Origin: Wallemia ichthyophaga EXF-994
Lineage: Eukaryota > Basidiomycota > Wallemiomycetes > Wallemiales > Wallemiaceae
Direction: 5' to 3'
Assembly: GCF_000400465.1 (NCBI RefSeq)
Contig: NW_008806279.1
Coordinates: 434,001-498,000 of the forward strand
Length of the DNA stretch: 64,000 bases
Positions 11,005 to 21,844 of this stretch are shown piece by piece (positions within the stretch are counted from its first letter, which is position 1; every line of letters begins with the position of its first letter). Below the pieces are notes generated by a model. It worked only from the letters and a program-made list of their open reading frames with translations, was not told the DNA's origin and did no database searches. Position numbers and translations under genes: made by a program.

Positions 11005-11664
11005 TTAGAAGTGGTCGTGTTGCTCATCGTGGTGCATGTCGTGGTGACCATGGCCATGCTCTTTATCGCCGTGGTGATCGTCGTGGTGGCCGTGGTGACC
11101 GTGGTGTTGTGGCTCACCTCTCTTGTGGTGCTCTTGTTCGCGGTGACCGTGGTGATCGTCGTGGTGACCGTGGTGACCGTGGTGTTGTGGCTCACCTCTC
11201 TTGTGGTGCTCTTGTTCGCGGTGACCGTGGTGATCGTCGTGGTGACCGTGGTGACCGTGGTGTTGTGGCTCACCTCTCTTGTGGTGCTCTTGTTCGCGGT
11301 GACCGTGGTGATCATCGTGCTTTCCGTGCTTATCATCGTGCTTTCCGTGCTTATCGTTCATTTCTTTTCTTTGTTCGTTTAATTTTTCACCCCATTCTTG
11401 ACGTTTGTGGTGGTATTCGTGAGGGTATCCGTGGTGTCCGTGGTGCTCTTCGTGACCATATCTTTTGAGGAGGCCATCGCCGTGGTCATTGTCTTGCTTA
11501 TGTCCTGAGCCAGCAGAGGCGTCCTTAGTGTTAACGTGATAGTTACCATCCTTGCCGTGTACATTGGTGTCCTTTGTACCAGCGTTGTGGCCAGAGTGGT
11601 CACTAATTGGTCTAGCAGATGCAGCTGCGATGGTTGCGACTAATGCGAGTGTTTGAAGTTTCAT
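11005..11664 (-). CDS. Secreted His-rich repeat protein with Lys-Arg sites (putative Kex2-processed precursor)
   Basis: The 219-aa product begins MKLQTLALVATIAAASA, a clear signal peptide. An in-frame ATG at 11742 exists but would bury it. Lys-Arg pairs occur at about residues 67-68, 87-88, 129-130, 155-156 and 181-182. The last three precede repeats opening GEPQHHGHHGHHDDHHG. Two full 26-residue units (78 bp, nearly identical in DNA) are followed by a third half-unit that diverges into a His/Asp tail ending HDHF. Cleavage after each KR would release several peptides of about 18-40 residues, very rich in His with Asp/Glu and likely to bind metal ions. No known family is recognised. A TATA box sits 47 nt upstream. 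Secretion and repeats are seen; Kex2 processing and metal binding are inferred. Confidence 0.75.
   Translation of the reverse strand: MKLQTLALVATIAAASARPISDHSGHNAGTKDTNVHGKDGNYHVNTKDASAGSGHKQDNDHGDGLLKRYGHEEHHGHHGYPHEYHHKRQEWGEKLNEQRKEMNDKHGKHDDKHGKHDDHHGHREQEHHKRGEPQHHGHHGHHDDHHGHREQEHHKRGEPQHHGHHGHHDDHHGHREQEHHKRGEPQHHGHHGHHDDHHGDKEHGHGHHDMHHDEQHDHF
11084..11317. repeat. 78-bp tandem repeat inside the His-rich gene
   Basis: About three 78-bp units, nearly identical at nucleotide level, encode the GEPQ...KR peptide repeat on the minus strand. The unit length is a multiple of three, so copy-number change keeps the frame. Long open frames on the plus strand here (rich in Val or in Arg/Gly) follow from the repeat composition and are not genes. 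Boundaries are approximate. Confidence 0.8.
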
Positions 11665-12013
11665 TTCAGTTGTTTGAGTTGTAGGAAAGAGAGGAAGAAG
11701 TAAACAACGCTTTATATCATTCATGTAGAGAATTGTCCTCATAATTCATCGGCCATTCCTAACTTATCTGCAGCGAGAATGTGATCACAGATGAAATGGA
11801 GAATGAAGTTACGTTACACGTTCCAATTTGGCCGTGTATCTGGAAGAAATCACGCGTTGCTCGCGCTGTAAGCGTCAAACTTTATAAAATTTCCAGAACA
11901 ACTCAATTTAGAGTTGACTCAAGTGATCGTCTGCTATCGTTGCAACATCCAACACGTAAACGTAAATGGTAAGCGTGGAGGGGAGTATATTGAGGAATTT
12001 CGCTTAAAGACAC
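11665..12013. promoter_or_regulatory. Divergent promoter, His-rich secreted gene / GCK-III kinase
   Basis: A TATA box for the minus-strand secreted gene is at 11711-11716 (TATAAA on the minus strand, 47 nt before its ATG). A plus-strand TATAAA is at 11883-11888, about 130 nt before the kinase ATG. I see no other feature in this ~350 bp. Confidence 0.45.
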
Positions 12014-13984
12014 ATGCAGAGCAATAAGGCTATTGATCCTGAAAAGTTATTCGCGTTGGAGGAACGCGTCGGTAAAGGATCATTTGGTGAAGTCTACAAG
12101 GGGTGAGTGGGGATCGCTTGTATCGCATCATCACACCCAACAATCGCTACAGGTACGATAAGCGCAATAACTCTCAAGTCGCTGTTAAGATAATAGACTT
12201 GGAATCCGCCGAGGATGAAATAGAGGACATACAAGAGGAAATAAACATATTATCACAAATGGACTCTAAATTCGTTACAAAGTATGTCGGATTGTTGTTT
12301 TGTTCCTTCTAACACGCGCAGATACCACGGCTCATACTTGAAGAAGACTCACTTATGGATTATCATGGAATTCTGCTCAGGTGGCAGCTGCTCTGAGCTC
12401 ATGAAGCCCGGCTTGATTAAAGAGGAGTTTATTGCTATCCTTATACGTGAATTACTTTGTGGTTTACTTTACTTGCACAATCAAGGTAAACTACACAGGG
12501 ACATCAAAGCAGCAAATGTTCTTTTAAACTCATCTGGCGATGTAAAGCTGGCTGACTTTGGTGTAAGTGGTCAACTCACCTCCACAATGACAAAGAAGAA
12601 TACCTTCGTTGGTACTCCTTATTGGATGAGCCCTGAAGTTATCAAACAATCTGGCTACGATCACAAAGCTGATATCTGGTCTTTGGGTATCACTGCTATC
12701 GAATTAGCTCAAGGTACTCCCCCATATGCTGATCTACACCCTATGAAAGTTCTCTTCTTGATACCCAAAAACAGCCCTCCTTCTTTGGACGGCAATTACT
12801 CTAAACTGTTCAAGGAATTTGTCAGCTTATGTCTACAAAGAGACCCCAAAATGAGACCAAGTGCGCGAGAATTGCTTAAGCACAAGTTCATAAAAGGCGC
12901 TAAAAAGACTTCTCATCTAACAGAGCTGATTGAGCGTTTAGATAGATTCAAAATGGCAGGTGGTCTCTCGAAGTCTGCGAATAAGGGTGATATGCTCGTC
13001 GATCAAAATACTCTAGGTGGACAATCTGAGGACTTGTGGGATTTTGGTACTATTCAGGGTACACAGAGAGGGGGATTTGCACCACAATCCATACGCAATC
13101 AACCAGTTCCACCGCTGCCAACAGACATACCACCTCCAACTCAACAGAATATGCAAGCGTATAATCAGGCTTATGCTCCACAAATACACCATAAAGACTA
13201 CGCTAGAACAGCACAAACAAATGAAAAGGAGACCAAACTTAACGAAAACGACATGCTTCGGTCTACATCTCGTATGACAATCGAGGATGGAGTGACAAAC
13301 CGCTCCTACAGATCAGGCAGTACTCTGCGGGCAGGTCTCGTGAGAGATAGGGAAATGAAGCAGAGCAAGGAGCGTGATCCACTGCATAATCTCAGCAACA
13401 AGCCATCGCCATCACCATCACCCACCAAATCCACAATGGGATACGTGGATACGCTTAAAGGTGGTAAGGCTGCTGCTGGTGGTGGTAGGTCAAGCACAGC
13501 TTCTACTTATAGAGATCTGCCACCGATTCCCAAAGATGTAAAATCTCCAGCCCAAAACAGCATACTTAACACGCCTGACTCATTTATAGGCTCACATAGG
13601 AGTGAATTGTTGCCAACAGCTGCTACATATGACAGTCCAGTTATTTCAGATGGTATTGGTCCTGGCACGGACAGTATGGCGAGTAGACAGCCACCGCCAA
13701 CACCATATTCATACCAAGATGATCAAAGCATTAATAGGAGCGATAGTGGAATGACATCGGAGAGCACAGTGGAGTATGATGAGCAAATTCTGGAGCAGAG
13801 GACAATGCTGGACGCAGTTGTACACCCGGTGCTAGACACAATAACGCGCAAGGTAGATACTGTTGACGCGAATATGGCGGTAAATTCACTCAAGAATGCA
13901 TTTGATACTGCCGAGGGATTGATACCTGGACTGACGAATTATTTTATATCTGAAGTGGTTGAGTCCGTCGAGAGGGATGAATGA
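12014..13984 (+). CDS. Ste20-type protein kinase, GCK-III class (Kic1/Nak1/Sid1-like)
   Basis: Exons are 12014-12102, 12153-12281 and 12322-13984 (626 aa). The kinase domain starts almost at the N-terminus: glycine loop [21 protein letters not shown], the GCK-III-typical [19 protein letters not shown], catalytic [14 protein letters not shown] and [10 protein letters not shown]. After about residue 280 comes a long Pro/Ser-rich linker, then a conserved-looking tail starting [18 protein letters not shown]. Fungal kinases of this group act upstream of NDR kinases in polarity and cytokinesis networks. The tail fits Kic1/Nak1 better than Sid1, but I leave the orthologue open. Confidence 0.9.
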
Positions 13985-14160
13985 ATATCAAACAATGAAA
14001 CACGTAGTGTCTTGTATAATTATGTCTTAGAAAATAAAATGATTTTTATTTAACTGGAATCTGACCTTCCTTTTTGGGTGGAATGGATTTAGCATTTGCG
14101 TCGATATTTGCATTTACAGCTAGCGTTACTCCCAACGGTCACTAAAACCACGACCAGAAA

Positions 14161-15308
14161 ATGAAGTTATTCAACGGTGGTAACAAGCCTAAGATGAACT
14201 TCAAGCTCTCGACGAGTATGCCTTCTTTTTATTCCATGGGATACGCGTTTGTCGGTCTCTGCGCGTCTCTCTGCGCATTAGTCGCCATGTGCTATGAGAC
14301 AGATGAGTTCGGCAACGAGGGCCCATTTTCCCCTGGCCAAACATCCGGAGAGGCATGGCCCAACGTCTTCCTCAATTTCGCTATCGTGTTGGCCTACTTC
14401 CTCAGTGACTACATGGGCACTCTCCACCTCTACAGAATTCAGCTGTCTATATTCAACGCTGCTTCATTTGCCCTTGCCGTTGTTACCGTCAACCGCAAGA
14501 TATACGAGCGCGAATCATCCGCTGAGGCGGTAGGCGCCGCGTTCCTTATCTTGGCGATATTGAATGTGAGTGATTTCTTACGCGATGTTCATAGAGCTGA
14601 AAAAGCTAGGTACTCTCCATCCTGCACCTTACAAGCGAGCCAAACACACCAGTCGCGGGCGTATTCAGAATGTGCACTGCTCCTACTTTCGGCAGCTTAT
14701 CCAGTGGCGGTGGTGGCGGAATAAGCTCACACCCCCAAGCCATGCGCAACACGTCCACCTCGAACCCCTTCTCGAACCTCAATAAGCTGAATCGTCAGGA
14801 CTCTACATCGTACGACAGCAACTCTCATTCAGGATTCTGGAGCAACCGCAACACAAACACACAGCAGCCAGTGATGCAACAGCAACAGCCACCACAACAA
14901 CACACACAACCACCACAGCCAATGATGCAACCACCAGCAGCAGTAGCACCAATCCAACACACAGCCAGCCCAGGCGCACCTACATCCCACTACGGTTCTG
15001 CACACGGTAGCTTGGGCAATAGAACCGCAAATACACCAAGCGACGGCTTGCACCATTCGAATGTCTCAAGCGCCCCAGGTAGTGGAAGCGGTAGCGGTAC
15101 AACTGGCGCACATATCCCAGATCACGAATTGGCACAGGCGAGATGTTTATACGCTTACTCGGCTAGTCCTGACGACCCTAATGAGATATCGTTCACTAAG
15201 GGCGAAACGCTCCTCGTTGTGGATAACTCTGGCAAGTGGTGGAGAGTTCGCAAACCGAATGGTATGGGTGAGGGTATTGCGCCTTCCAATTACCTGAATA
15301 TGGTTTAG
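14161..15308 (+). CDS. SHO1: Osmosensor/adaptor membrane protein Sho1
   Basis: Sho1 is a four-helix plasma-membrane protein that feeds the HOG MAP-kinase cascade. Exons are 14161-14565 and 14610-15308 (367 aa). Four hydrophobic segments are visible: [51 protein letters not shown], and [10 protein letters not shown] joined in phase to [18 protein letters not shown] Gly/Ser/Gln/Pro-rich cytoplasmic linker leads to a C-terminal SH3 domain ([47 protein letters not shown]). The intron removes a frameshift within the fourth helix. The order four helices-linker-SH3 is diagnostic. Confidence 0.95.
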
Positions 15309-15662
15309 AAAGTATTGGTCTATTCAATACGTGCGAGCTTCGTGCCTCTATAAATTAAGTTATTCACTCCCTTTAATACGCTTTTTAAAGTATTTTTGTA
15401 TTATCTACTGTCTCTCGTATTGTCATGAACGGTTTTACCTTGAATGAGTAGTGCATGGGTATATGTGAATTTTTTCGCTTGTGCTGTGGCACAAGGGCGG
15501 CAAGATGGAGTTGGATATGTATCGCAGATACACGACAACTTTAATAACTCGGTAAGACAATGAAATGGCTTAACATTTACCCACAATGCGCGTATTTTCA
15601 AAGCACAGGGCTTGTCAAGGATAAACAAAGTCAATCATCAAAACACGCGGTGGAAAGAGGGA
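15309..15662. other. Intergenic region
   Basis: About 350 bp between SHO1 and the START-like gene. It contains short open frames only and nothing I can support as a gene or RNA. An in-frame ATG of the next gene lies at 15612. Confidence 0.3.
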
Positions 15663-16349
15663 ATGTCAACGAATAAAGAGTTCTTTGTACTTCGCAGGAG
15701 TGAAATAGGAGATGATATCAAGCAATTTATAGCTGAGCAAGTCGACAGTGCTCGCGAGCTTATAGATACGGCAAATAGGTGGAAGCTGACGCGCCTGCGC
15801 GACAAGCATGGTGTGGAATGTCGCAGCACCACGATCGAAGGCAGCAAGTGGCATGTGAGGCTATCGCAGCACCCGACGCCATCGTATCAGAAGTTCAAGG
15901 AGGTGTTGCTGCACGACCACACAGCTCACGAGGCTGAGTATGTGGAAGCCATCAAATCACACAGTCTGGTAGAATACATCAGTCCACAGGCTCAGATATT
16001 CAAAATAACTTATCGCATGCCACCGGGTATCGCTACTCGAGATTTTACGCCGCTGGTACTGACGCACGAGGAGGATGGCGGAGAGGGATATTCAGCGCAG
16101 TTTTTCGTTATCAGTATTGCCACTGATCATCCAAACGCCCCGCCAGATGAAACGAATAAGGTCGTCAGAGCAAAGTATACATCAATAGAGCGTGTGAGAG
16201 AGACAAAGAAAGGCGTAGAGTGGATTACAGCGACGACAAGTACTGCTGCAGGATTCTTGCCTGATGGGCTCACGAATTTGATGTTACCAAACGAGTTGGC
16301 CAAGGTGGGTAGATATGCGCTTAAAGAATGCTCATTGAAATGTGATTAG
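15663..16349 (+). CDS. DUF3074 START-like protein
   Basis: A single-exon gene of 228 aa from MSTNKEFFVL (245 aa if started at 15612). The pattern W-x-x-RxSxH in WHVRLSQHPTPSYQKF, the HDHTAHEAEYV segment, the FKITYRMPPGIATRDFTPL block and FVISIATDHPNAPP match the fungal DUF3074 family. Its fold is predicted to be START/SRPBCC-like and may bind a lipid or other hydrophobic ligand. There is no signal peptide or membrane segment. The family match is from memory of its pattern, and the function is unknown. Confidence 0.65.
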   Translation: MSTNKEFFVLRRSEIGDDIKQFIAEQVDSARELIDTANRWKLTRLRDKHGVECRSTTIEGSKWHVRLSQHPTPSYQKFKEVLLHDHTAHEAEYVEAIKSHSLVEYISPQAQIFKITYRMPPGIATRDFTPLVLTHEEDGGEGYSAQFFVISIATDHPNAPPDETNKVVRAKYTSIERVRETKKGVEWITATTSTAAGFLPDGLTNLMLPNELAKVGRYALKECSLKCD

Positions 16350-16475
16350 GATGTGCCTTTGTTTTTAAACTACTGTAAAGAATAGTACATGAACAGAGAA
16401 GACACGGGGTAGACGGACGCGGAAGACGCGGAAGCCGGAGATAAAGCAGTGCGTATTAGCACAACTCACAGCTAG

Positions 16476-19400
16476 TTGATACATTTTTTACATTTCGCTA
16501 AAAGAGCTCAATTTGTCCTTGGGATGCTACGTCCATCACACCGTCTCTTAAAAATGACAGAATGGACGGCAAAACACGTCAGGCAGACGTATATAGACTA
16601 CTTTAAAGAAAAGCACAATCACAGCTTCGTGCCTTCTTCATCTTCCATCCCTTACGAAGATCCAACGCTTCTGTTCGCAAATGCTGGAATGAACCAATAC
16701 AAATCCATCTTCCTCGGTACGGCTGATAAGAACTCCCCATTCGGTCAACTCAAAAGAGCTGTCAATTCACAGAAATGCGTTAGAGCCGGTGGAAAGCACA
16801 ATGACCTCGACGACGTTGGAAAGGACACTTACCACCACACTTTCTTCGAAATGCTTGGTAATTGGAGCTTTGGTGATTACTTCAAGAAAGAAGCTATCGA
16901 AATGGCTTGGAAGTTGCTCGTCGATGTCTACAAACTCAACCCAGACCAACTCTACGTTACTTACTTCGAAGGCGATCAATCTCAAGGCTTAGAACCTGAC
17001 TTTGAAGCCAGAGATATTTGGAGAAACCTTGGTTTATCTGATGACCACATTCTCACCGGTGATGCAAAAGATAACTTCTGGGGTGTGTTATACGTCCTTT
17101 ATCATTTCAGAATCTAACAAACACCTTTAGAAATGGGTGCTACCGGTCCTTGTGGTCCTTGCTCAGAAATTCATTACGACCGAATTGGTGGCCGAAACGC
17201 TGCACACATTGTCAACGCGGACGATCCAGACGTTATCGAAATCTGGAACAATGTCTTTATGCAATTCAACCGTGAAGCAGACGGAAGTCTCAGACCGCTG
17301 CCTGCCAAGCACATTGATACTGGTTTAGGTTTCGAGAGATTAGTTTCCATCTTGCAAAACAAATCATCCAACTACGACACCGACGTCTTCACTCCTATCT
17401 TCGACAAAATCCAACAGCTCACCAGAGCTCGCCCATACGCTGGCAAACTCGGTGCTGAGGATGTCGACGGCATAGACACTGCTTACAGAGTTGTCGCTGA
17501 TCACGTTCGTACTCTTACTTTCACTATAAGTGACGGTGGTGTACCAAACAATGTCGGTAGAGGCTACGTTCTCAGACGCATCTTGAGAAGAGGCTCTCGC
17601 TACGTAAGAAAGAAGTTTGGTGTCGCTATCGGTAGCTTCTTCTCTTCTCTCGCTCCAGTTGTGATTGAGCAAATGGGAGGCATGTTCCCAGAGATCACTA
17701 ATAAATATGACGATCTCAAGGAGATTTTAGATGAGGAGGAGGAATCATTTAGTAGAACGCTCGATAGAGGTGAGAAGCTCTTCGAAAGCTTCGCCCAAAA
17801 AGCTCTTCAAACACCTCAAAAGCAGCTTGGTGGTAAGGAGGCGTGGAGATTGTATGACACTTACGGTTTTCCTGTTGATTTGACTCTCTTGATGGCAGAA
17901 GAAGCTGGGCTGACCATCAACCAAGAAGAGTTCGAGAAGGCTAGGCAGGAGTCACATGAATTGTCCAAGTCTACAAAGAAAAAAGGTGAAGCGGAGAGTG
18001 TCAAATTTGATGTACACGATTTAGCTGCCCTCGACTCGAACAAGATTACCAAGACGGATGACAGCTTCAAGTACACACTTGGTACCATCAACTCCAAGGT
18101 CGTTTCCATCTTCCAAAACCGTCAATTTTACAACTCCACTAAAGACTTGGATTCCACCAAACCGTTCGGTGTTCTCCTCGACAAGACCAACTTCTATGCT
18201 GAAAGCGGTGGTCAAGAAAACGATACAGGTATTATCTCTATCGACGGTGTATCAGACTTTGGTGTGGATGATGTCCAGTCCTACTCTGGTTATGTGCTGC
18301 ACTCGGGTGTATTAAAGTATGGTGAACTGAAAGTAAATGACGATGTCATCTCAACATACGACGAGTTACGTAGATGGCCAATCAAAAACAACCATACAGG
18401 TACACATTTGCTCAACTATGCGCTTAAGGAGGTTTTAGGTGATCACATTGACCAGAAGGGATCTTTGGTCGCCCCAACGAAATTGAGATTCGACTTCAAT
18501 CACAAGTCAGGCTTGAACGTTGATGAGCTAACTAAGATTGAAGATATATGCGATCAATTCATCAAGAGGAATGTTGCAGTGTTCTCTCAAGAGTTTAACC
18601 TCGACGACGCAAAGAAGATTCCAGGATTGAGGGCTGTGTTTGGTGAAGTGTACCCAGATCCTGTTAGAGTTGTGTCTGTCGAATTCAACCCACAGGATAT
18701 CAAACAAGACATAGAGAATCCAAAGTGGTCCAAGTCATCGATTGAGTTCTGTGGTGGTACGCATGTGAACACTACTGGTGAAATTAAGCTATTCAAGATT
18801 ATCGAAGAGTCTTCAATCGCTAAGGGCATTAGAAGAATAATAGCAGTCACTGCAGATGATGCTATTGAAGTTATTAGAAAGTCATCAGAATTGCAAAATA
18901 AGCTACAATTCATCAACGGTTTCAGTGACGTGAATGAGAAGGACTTGCAATTAAAGAATTTTGTTGCTGAGCTTGGCCAGGCTGAGATTTCTACTATCAG
19001 TAAAATCAAATTGAGAGACGAGTTTAACAAGATTAAGAAGGTGGTAGATGATCACAAGAAAGCTCAGGCAGCTAAAGAGGCAAAGATTGCGCAAGATACA
19101 ATCAAGAACTACTTTAATGAACACGAGAGCGAGTCTCACTTTGTGGGTCAAATTGAGCTCGGCTCCAACGTCAAAGCTCTCAGTGCGGCTTTGTCAGCCG
19201 CTAGACCACTTAACAAGACTGTTTATGTCTTTAGCGTTGACAGAGAAGCTAAGAAGATCGCTCATCAGTGTTACATACCTAAAGATAAGCTCAACGACTC
19301 CTTCAATGCTAAGTTGTGGGCAGCAAAGGTTGCTGAAGTTGTCGGTGGAAAGGTGTGTATGAAGTTCCTGTTTGGATACTCTGTTGACATGAATGATAGG

Positions 19401-19489
19401 CTGGTGGTAAAGACGACAGTGCTCAGGGTGTTGGTAGCGAAGTTGACAAAATCGACGAAGCCATCAATGTCGCCAAGTCTCTCCTCTAG
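16476..19489 (+). CDS. ALA1: Alanyl-tRNA synthetase (likely cytosolic and mitochondrial)
   Basis: Exons are 16476-17082, 17131-19352 and 19400-19489. In-frame ATGs lie at 16476, 16524 and 16554. The last gives 946 aa beginning [17 protein letters not shown], the usual cytosolic start. The upstream codons add a basic, hydroxylated leader ([10 protein letters not shown]) like a mitochondrial presequence. Class II motifs are present ([40 protein letters not shown]). The editing domain carries [13 protein letters not shown] and FCGGTHV (near residue 716 of the short form), and the C-Ala domain ends [13 protein letters not shown]. Removing intron 2 (47 nt) restores that GGK block. One gene serving both compartments by alternative initiation is known in yeast. 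Confidence 0.96.
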
Positions 19490-19622
19490 GTTATGCTTAG
19501 TGCTTTTTGGAAACAGCATCACTTTTATTCCTTCTGTAAAAATTTGGTCTATATTTATCAAAATCAGTCTGTTGAATGTGAATGGATGAATTTGCGGTTA
19601 ATGAAAAAAAAACCTTTTGATA

Positions 19623-21791
19623 TTACCAATTTTGGCTGTGGTTGTTGAATCCTTTTTGTTGATGCGGAGGATAAGGACGCCCACTCGTGTCGTTCACGTT
19701 GAGGGCCGGCGCATGCGTACCCTGCTGCGTACCCTGTTGCCGATTAGACTGAACTTGTGGATGGGAAGCGGATGCTTGCGGTGCTAGTGGTCTGTTACCC
19801 GTCAATGATGGAGCAGACAAGCGCGCTTTCGTCCGCTGTACATGCTGGGGACGCATACTTTGTTGTTGAGTTGGTGGCATACTCTGACTGGTGTACACGC
19901 CGCGACCCATATTTTGCCCTACTCCCCCTGCAGAATTAGCATTAGGATTGTGGTAAGGATTTTGATTGATATTAGGACTAGGTGTCACACTTCTCCCATT
20001 CCCCGGAAAGGGCATGGAGGGTTGAAGTTTTGCTGGGCGAACTGTCTGAGGAGTTTGGAAAGTCTGCGCAGATTGCGTCGATTGTCTTTTCATCGCATCG
20101 ATCTGAGATTGAAGCGATGTAAATTGGCGTTTAATCTCACCCAACGAGATTTTCGTACGAAGGCTGTCCTGCTGTAGTTCTTCATTTTGACTAGTCAAGA
20201 CGCCTATACGATTGTTCTGTGCATAAATTTCATCTTCATTCTTCTTGCTCTTCTCCTTATACAGCTCTTCCACTCGCTTCATTTCAGCACGCATAGAGTC
20301 AGTTGCATCTGTTAGTACCTGACTCGTCAAGGTGTTTGACGAAGCTAACATCTTGTTAGCCGATTCTTTGGTATCATCCACTCTCATGTTTAAATCTTGC
20401 AATAAGGGGTCCATTTCTCGCAACTCGCGCCTAATGTACTCCTTTGCGCCTTGTATTTCACGTTTTGTGTACTCCTCCAACCTATCAATATCATTGCTCA
20501 TCTTTTCGTAAATATCGTTACGAGTAGTTCTGAAACCTTCCTTGAGGGAATTGATAGAATTCGTTTGTGCGCTAATAGTGTTCTTTATTTCCGAGCTTCT
20601 AGGTGAAAGATCTTGATTATTTGGATTATTTGTGGTAATCTTCTTGAATTCATTAAATGTGAATTCCTTAAAGTCATTGAATTTGTTCAAATCAACAAAG
20701 TCTTCGGCATTATTGACAGCTTTAACGTTGCTTTGGCAAAGCTCATTCAATTCGACTAACAACTCTCCAGCTAATTCGGTAGCTAACTTGCCAGCAATGC
20801 TCATGGAATGCTCTAGTTGAGCTATGCGCAGATCAAATTTGTGCAAGTCTTTTTGATAGTTGGTTGAGGAAATGCCAATCGAGTTACATCCAAATGAGGA
20901 CTTTATAGATTGCTTCTGTTCAAATGTCTCAATTAGATCATTTTCTGATCTCTTCATTTCCAAATTTTTGTTGATTATCTCATTCAATTTGATGGCGAGA
21001 TTTTCGTATAAGCTAGATTGTGATGGTTGCACGGGTTGAGTCTCTACGATTTGCTGCATGTTCACATCTGCACTATCCTCGACTTGTTCAGATGGTGTTG
21101 TAACGTTTGATGTTTGATTTGGAGATTTTGGAGCTGCTTGTGGTGCAAAGTTTGGAAGTATCTCTGGTGTTGCATCTTTAACATGCTGTTTTGTTGGTTC
21201 TTGTTCTGGCTGTTTTGATGATTTGAGCTTTTTAGGGGGTGAAGTTGACCTTATTGAAGCACTATGTTTTGCTTGTTGAGCTGATTCTTGTTGATATGGC
21301 TTCTGAGGCACAGATTGAGGCATGGGAGTAGATTTAGGAGGGTGCTGAGGCTGTTGAGTTGCTAGCGTGTGCTTCTTTGATTCTTCGAGCTTATAATATT
21401 CATTTTCCTGTCTAGGCTTTTTCTTTATAGAATCATTAGGGTCATTTATCAGGTCAGTACCTCTATTCCTCTTGATAGCAGGATGTTGAGTTGAATGAAT
21501 TGGTTGGGAAGTTGAAGCTGTAGGAGGTGGACCAATCCTGTTAGCTAAAGAACTCGAAGCTGTTCCTGGGTTAGAGCTTCTTGAGCCTCCGATTCTGTCG
21601 AGTAATCTTTTGCTGGAGTTGGTATTGCTGGAGTTGGTATTGCTGTTGGTGGTGGTGTTAGTGTGGGTGTGGGTGTTGCTGTTGGTATTTCTACTGTCAT
21701 TAACGCTGGTGTTGCTACTACTACTACTACTACTACTACTGCTACTACTCCCACTACTCGGCGCTCTCTCCATTCTGTTGAGCAATTTCAT
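19623..21791 (-). CDS. Ser/Gln/Asn-rich coiled-coil protein (hypothetical)
   Basis: A single open frame of 722 aa with no recognised family. Residues 1-120 are Ser/Asn/Thr-rich and hold three short similar motifs: LLNRME, RLLDRIGG and SLANRIGPPP. A Lys/Pro-rich part (KKPRQENEYY, SPPKKLKSSKQP) could include nuclear-localisation signals. From about 260 to 560 the sequence is strongly heptad-like (for example LRTKISLGEIKRQFTSLQSQ), predicting a long coiled coil. The C-terminal 150 residues are Gln/Pro/Asn-rich and low in complexity. The opening Ser run comes from a (TAC)n/(TAG)n-like tract. It may be a scaffold or a nuclear RNA-linked protein, but nothing decides this. The gene is convergent with ALA1. 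Confidence 0.7.
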   Translation of the reverse strand: MKLLNRMERAPSSGSSSSSSSSSSSSNTSVNDSRNTNSNTHTHTNTTTNSNTNSSNTNSSKRLLDRIGGSRSSNPGTASSSLANRIGPPPTASTSQPIHSTQHPAIKRNRGTDLINDPNDSIKKKPRQENEYYKLEESKKHTLATQQPQHPPKSTPMPQSVPQKPYQQESAQQAKHSASIRSTSPPKKLKSSKQPEQEPTKQHVKDATPEILPNFAPQAAPKSPNQTSNVTTPSEQVEDSADVNMQQIVETQPVQPSQSSLYENLAIKLNEIINKNLEMKRSENDLIETFEQKQSIKSSFGCNSIGISSTNYQKDLHKFDLRIAQLEHSMSIAGKLATELAGELLVELNELCQSNVKAVNNAEDFVDLNKFNDFKEFTFNEFKKITTNNPNNQDLSPRSSEIKNTISAQTNSINSLKEGFRTTRNDIYEKMSNDIDRLEEYTKREIQGAKEYIRRELREMDPLLQDLNMRVDDTKESANKMLASSNTLTSQVLTDATDSMRAEMKRVEELYKEKSKKNEDEIYAQNNRIGVLTSQNEELQQDSLRTKISLGEIKRQFTSLQSQIDAMKRQSTQSAQTFQTPQTVRPAKLQPSMPFPGNGRSVTPSPNINQNPYHNPNANSAGGVGQNMGRGVYTSQSMPPTQQQSMRPQHVQRTKARLSAPSLTGNRPLAPQASASHPQVQSNRQQGTQQGTHAPALNVNDTSGRPYPPHQQKGFNNHSQNW

Positions 21792-21844
21792 CGCTTATCA
21801 CCGTACAAGTGGAAAAGCCATTCATTGATTTTGCTAAATTTATT

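Noticed and set aside
11084-11317. Regularly spaced repeats resembling a CRISPR array
   Set aside because: The units are contiguous, coding and in a eukaryotic gene, with no unique spacers.
10962-11468. Long plus-strand frames (Arg/Gly-rich and Val-rich) over the His-rich gene
   Set aside because: They arise from the 78-bp repeat composition opposite a gene with a clear signal peptide. They have no independent support.
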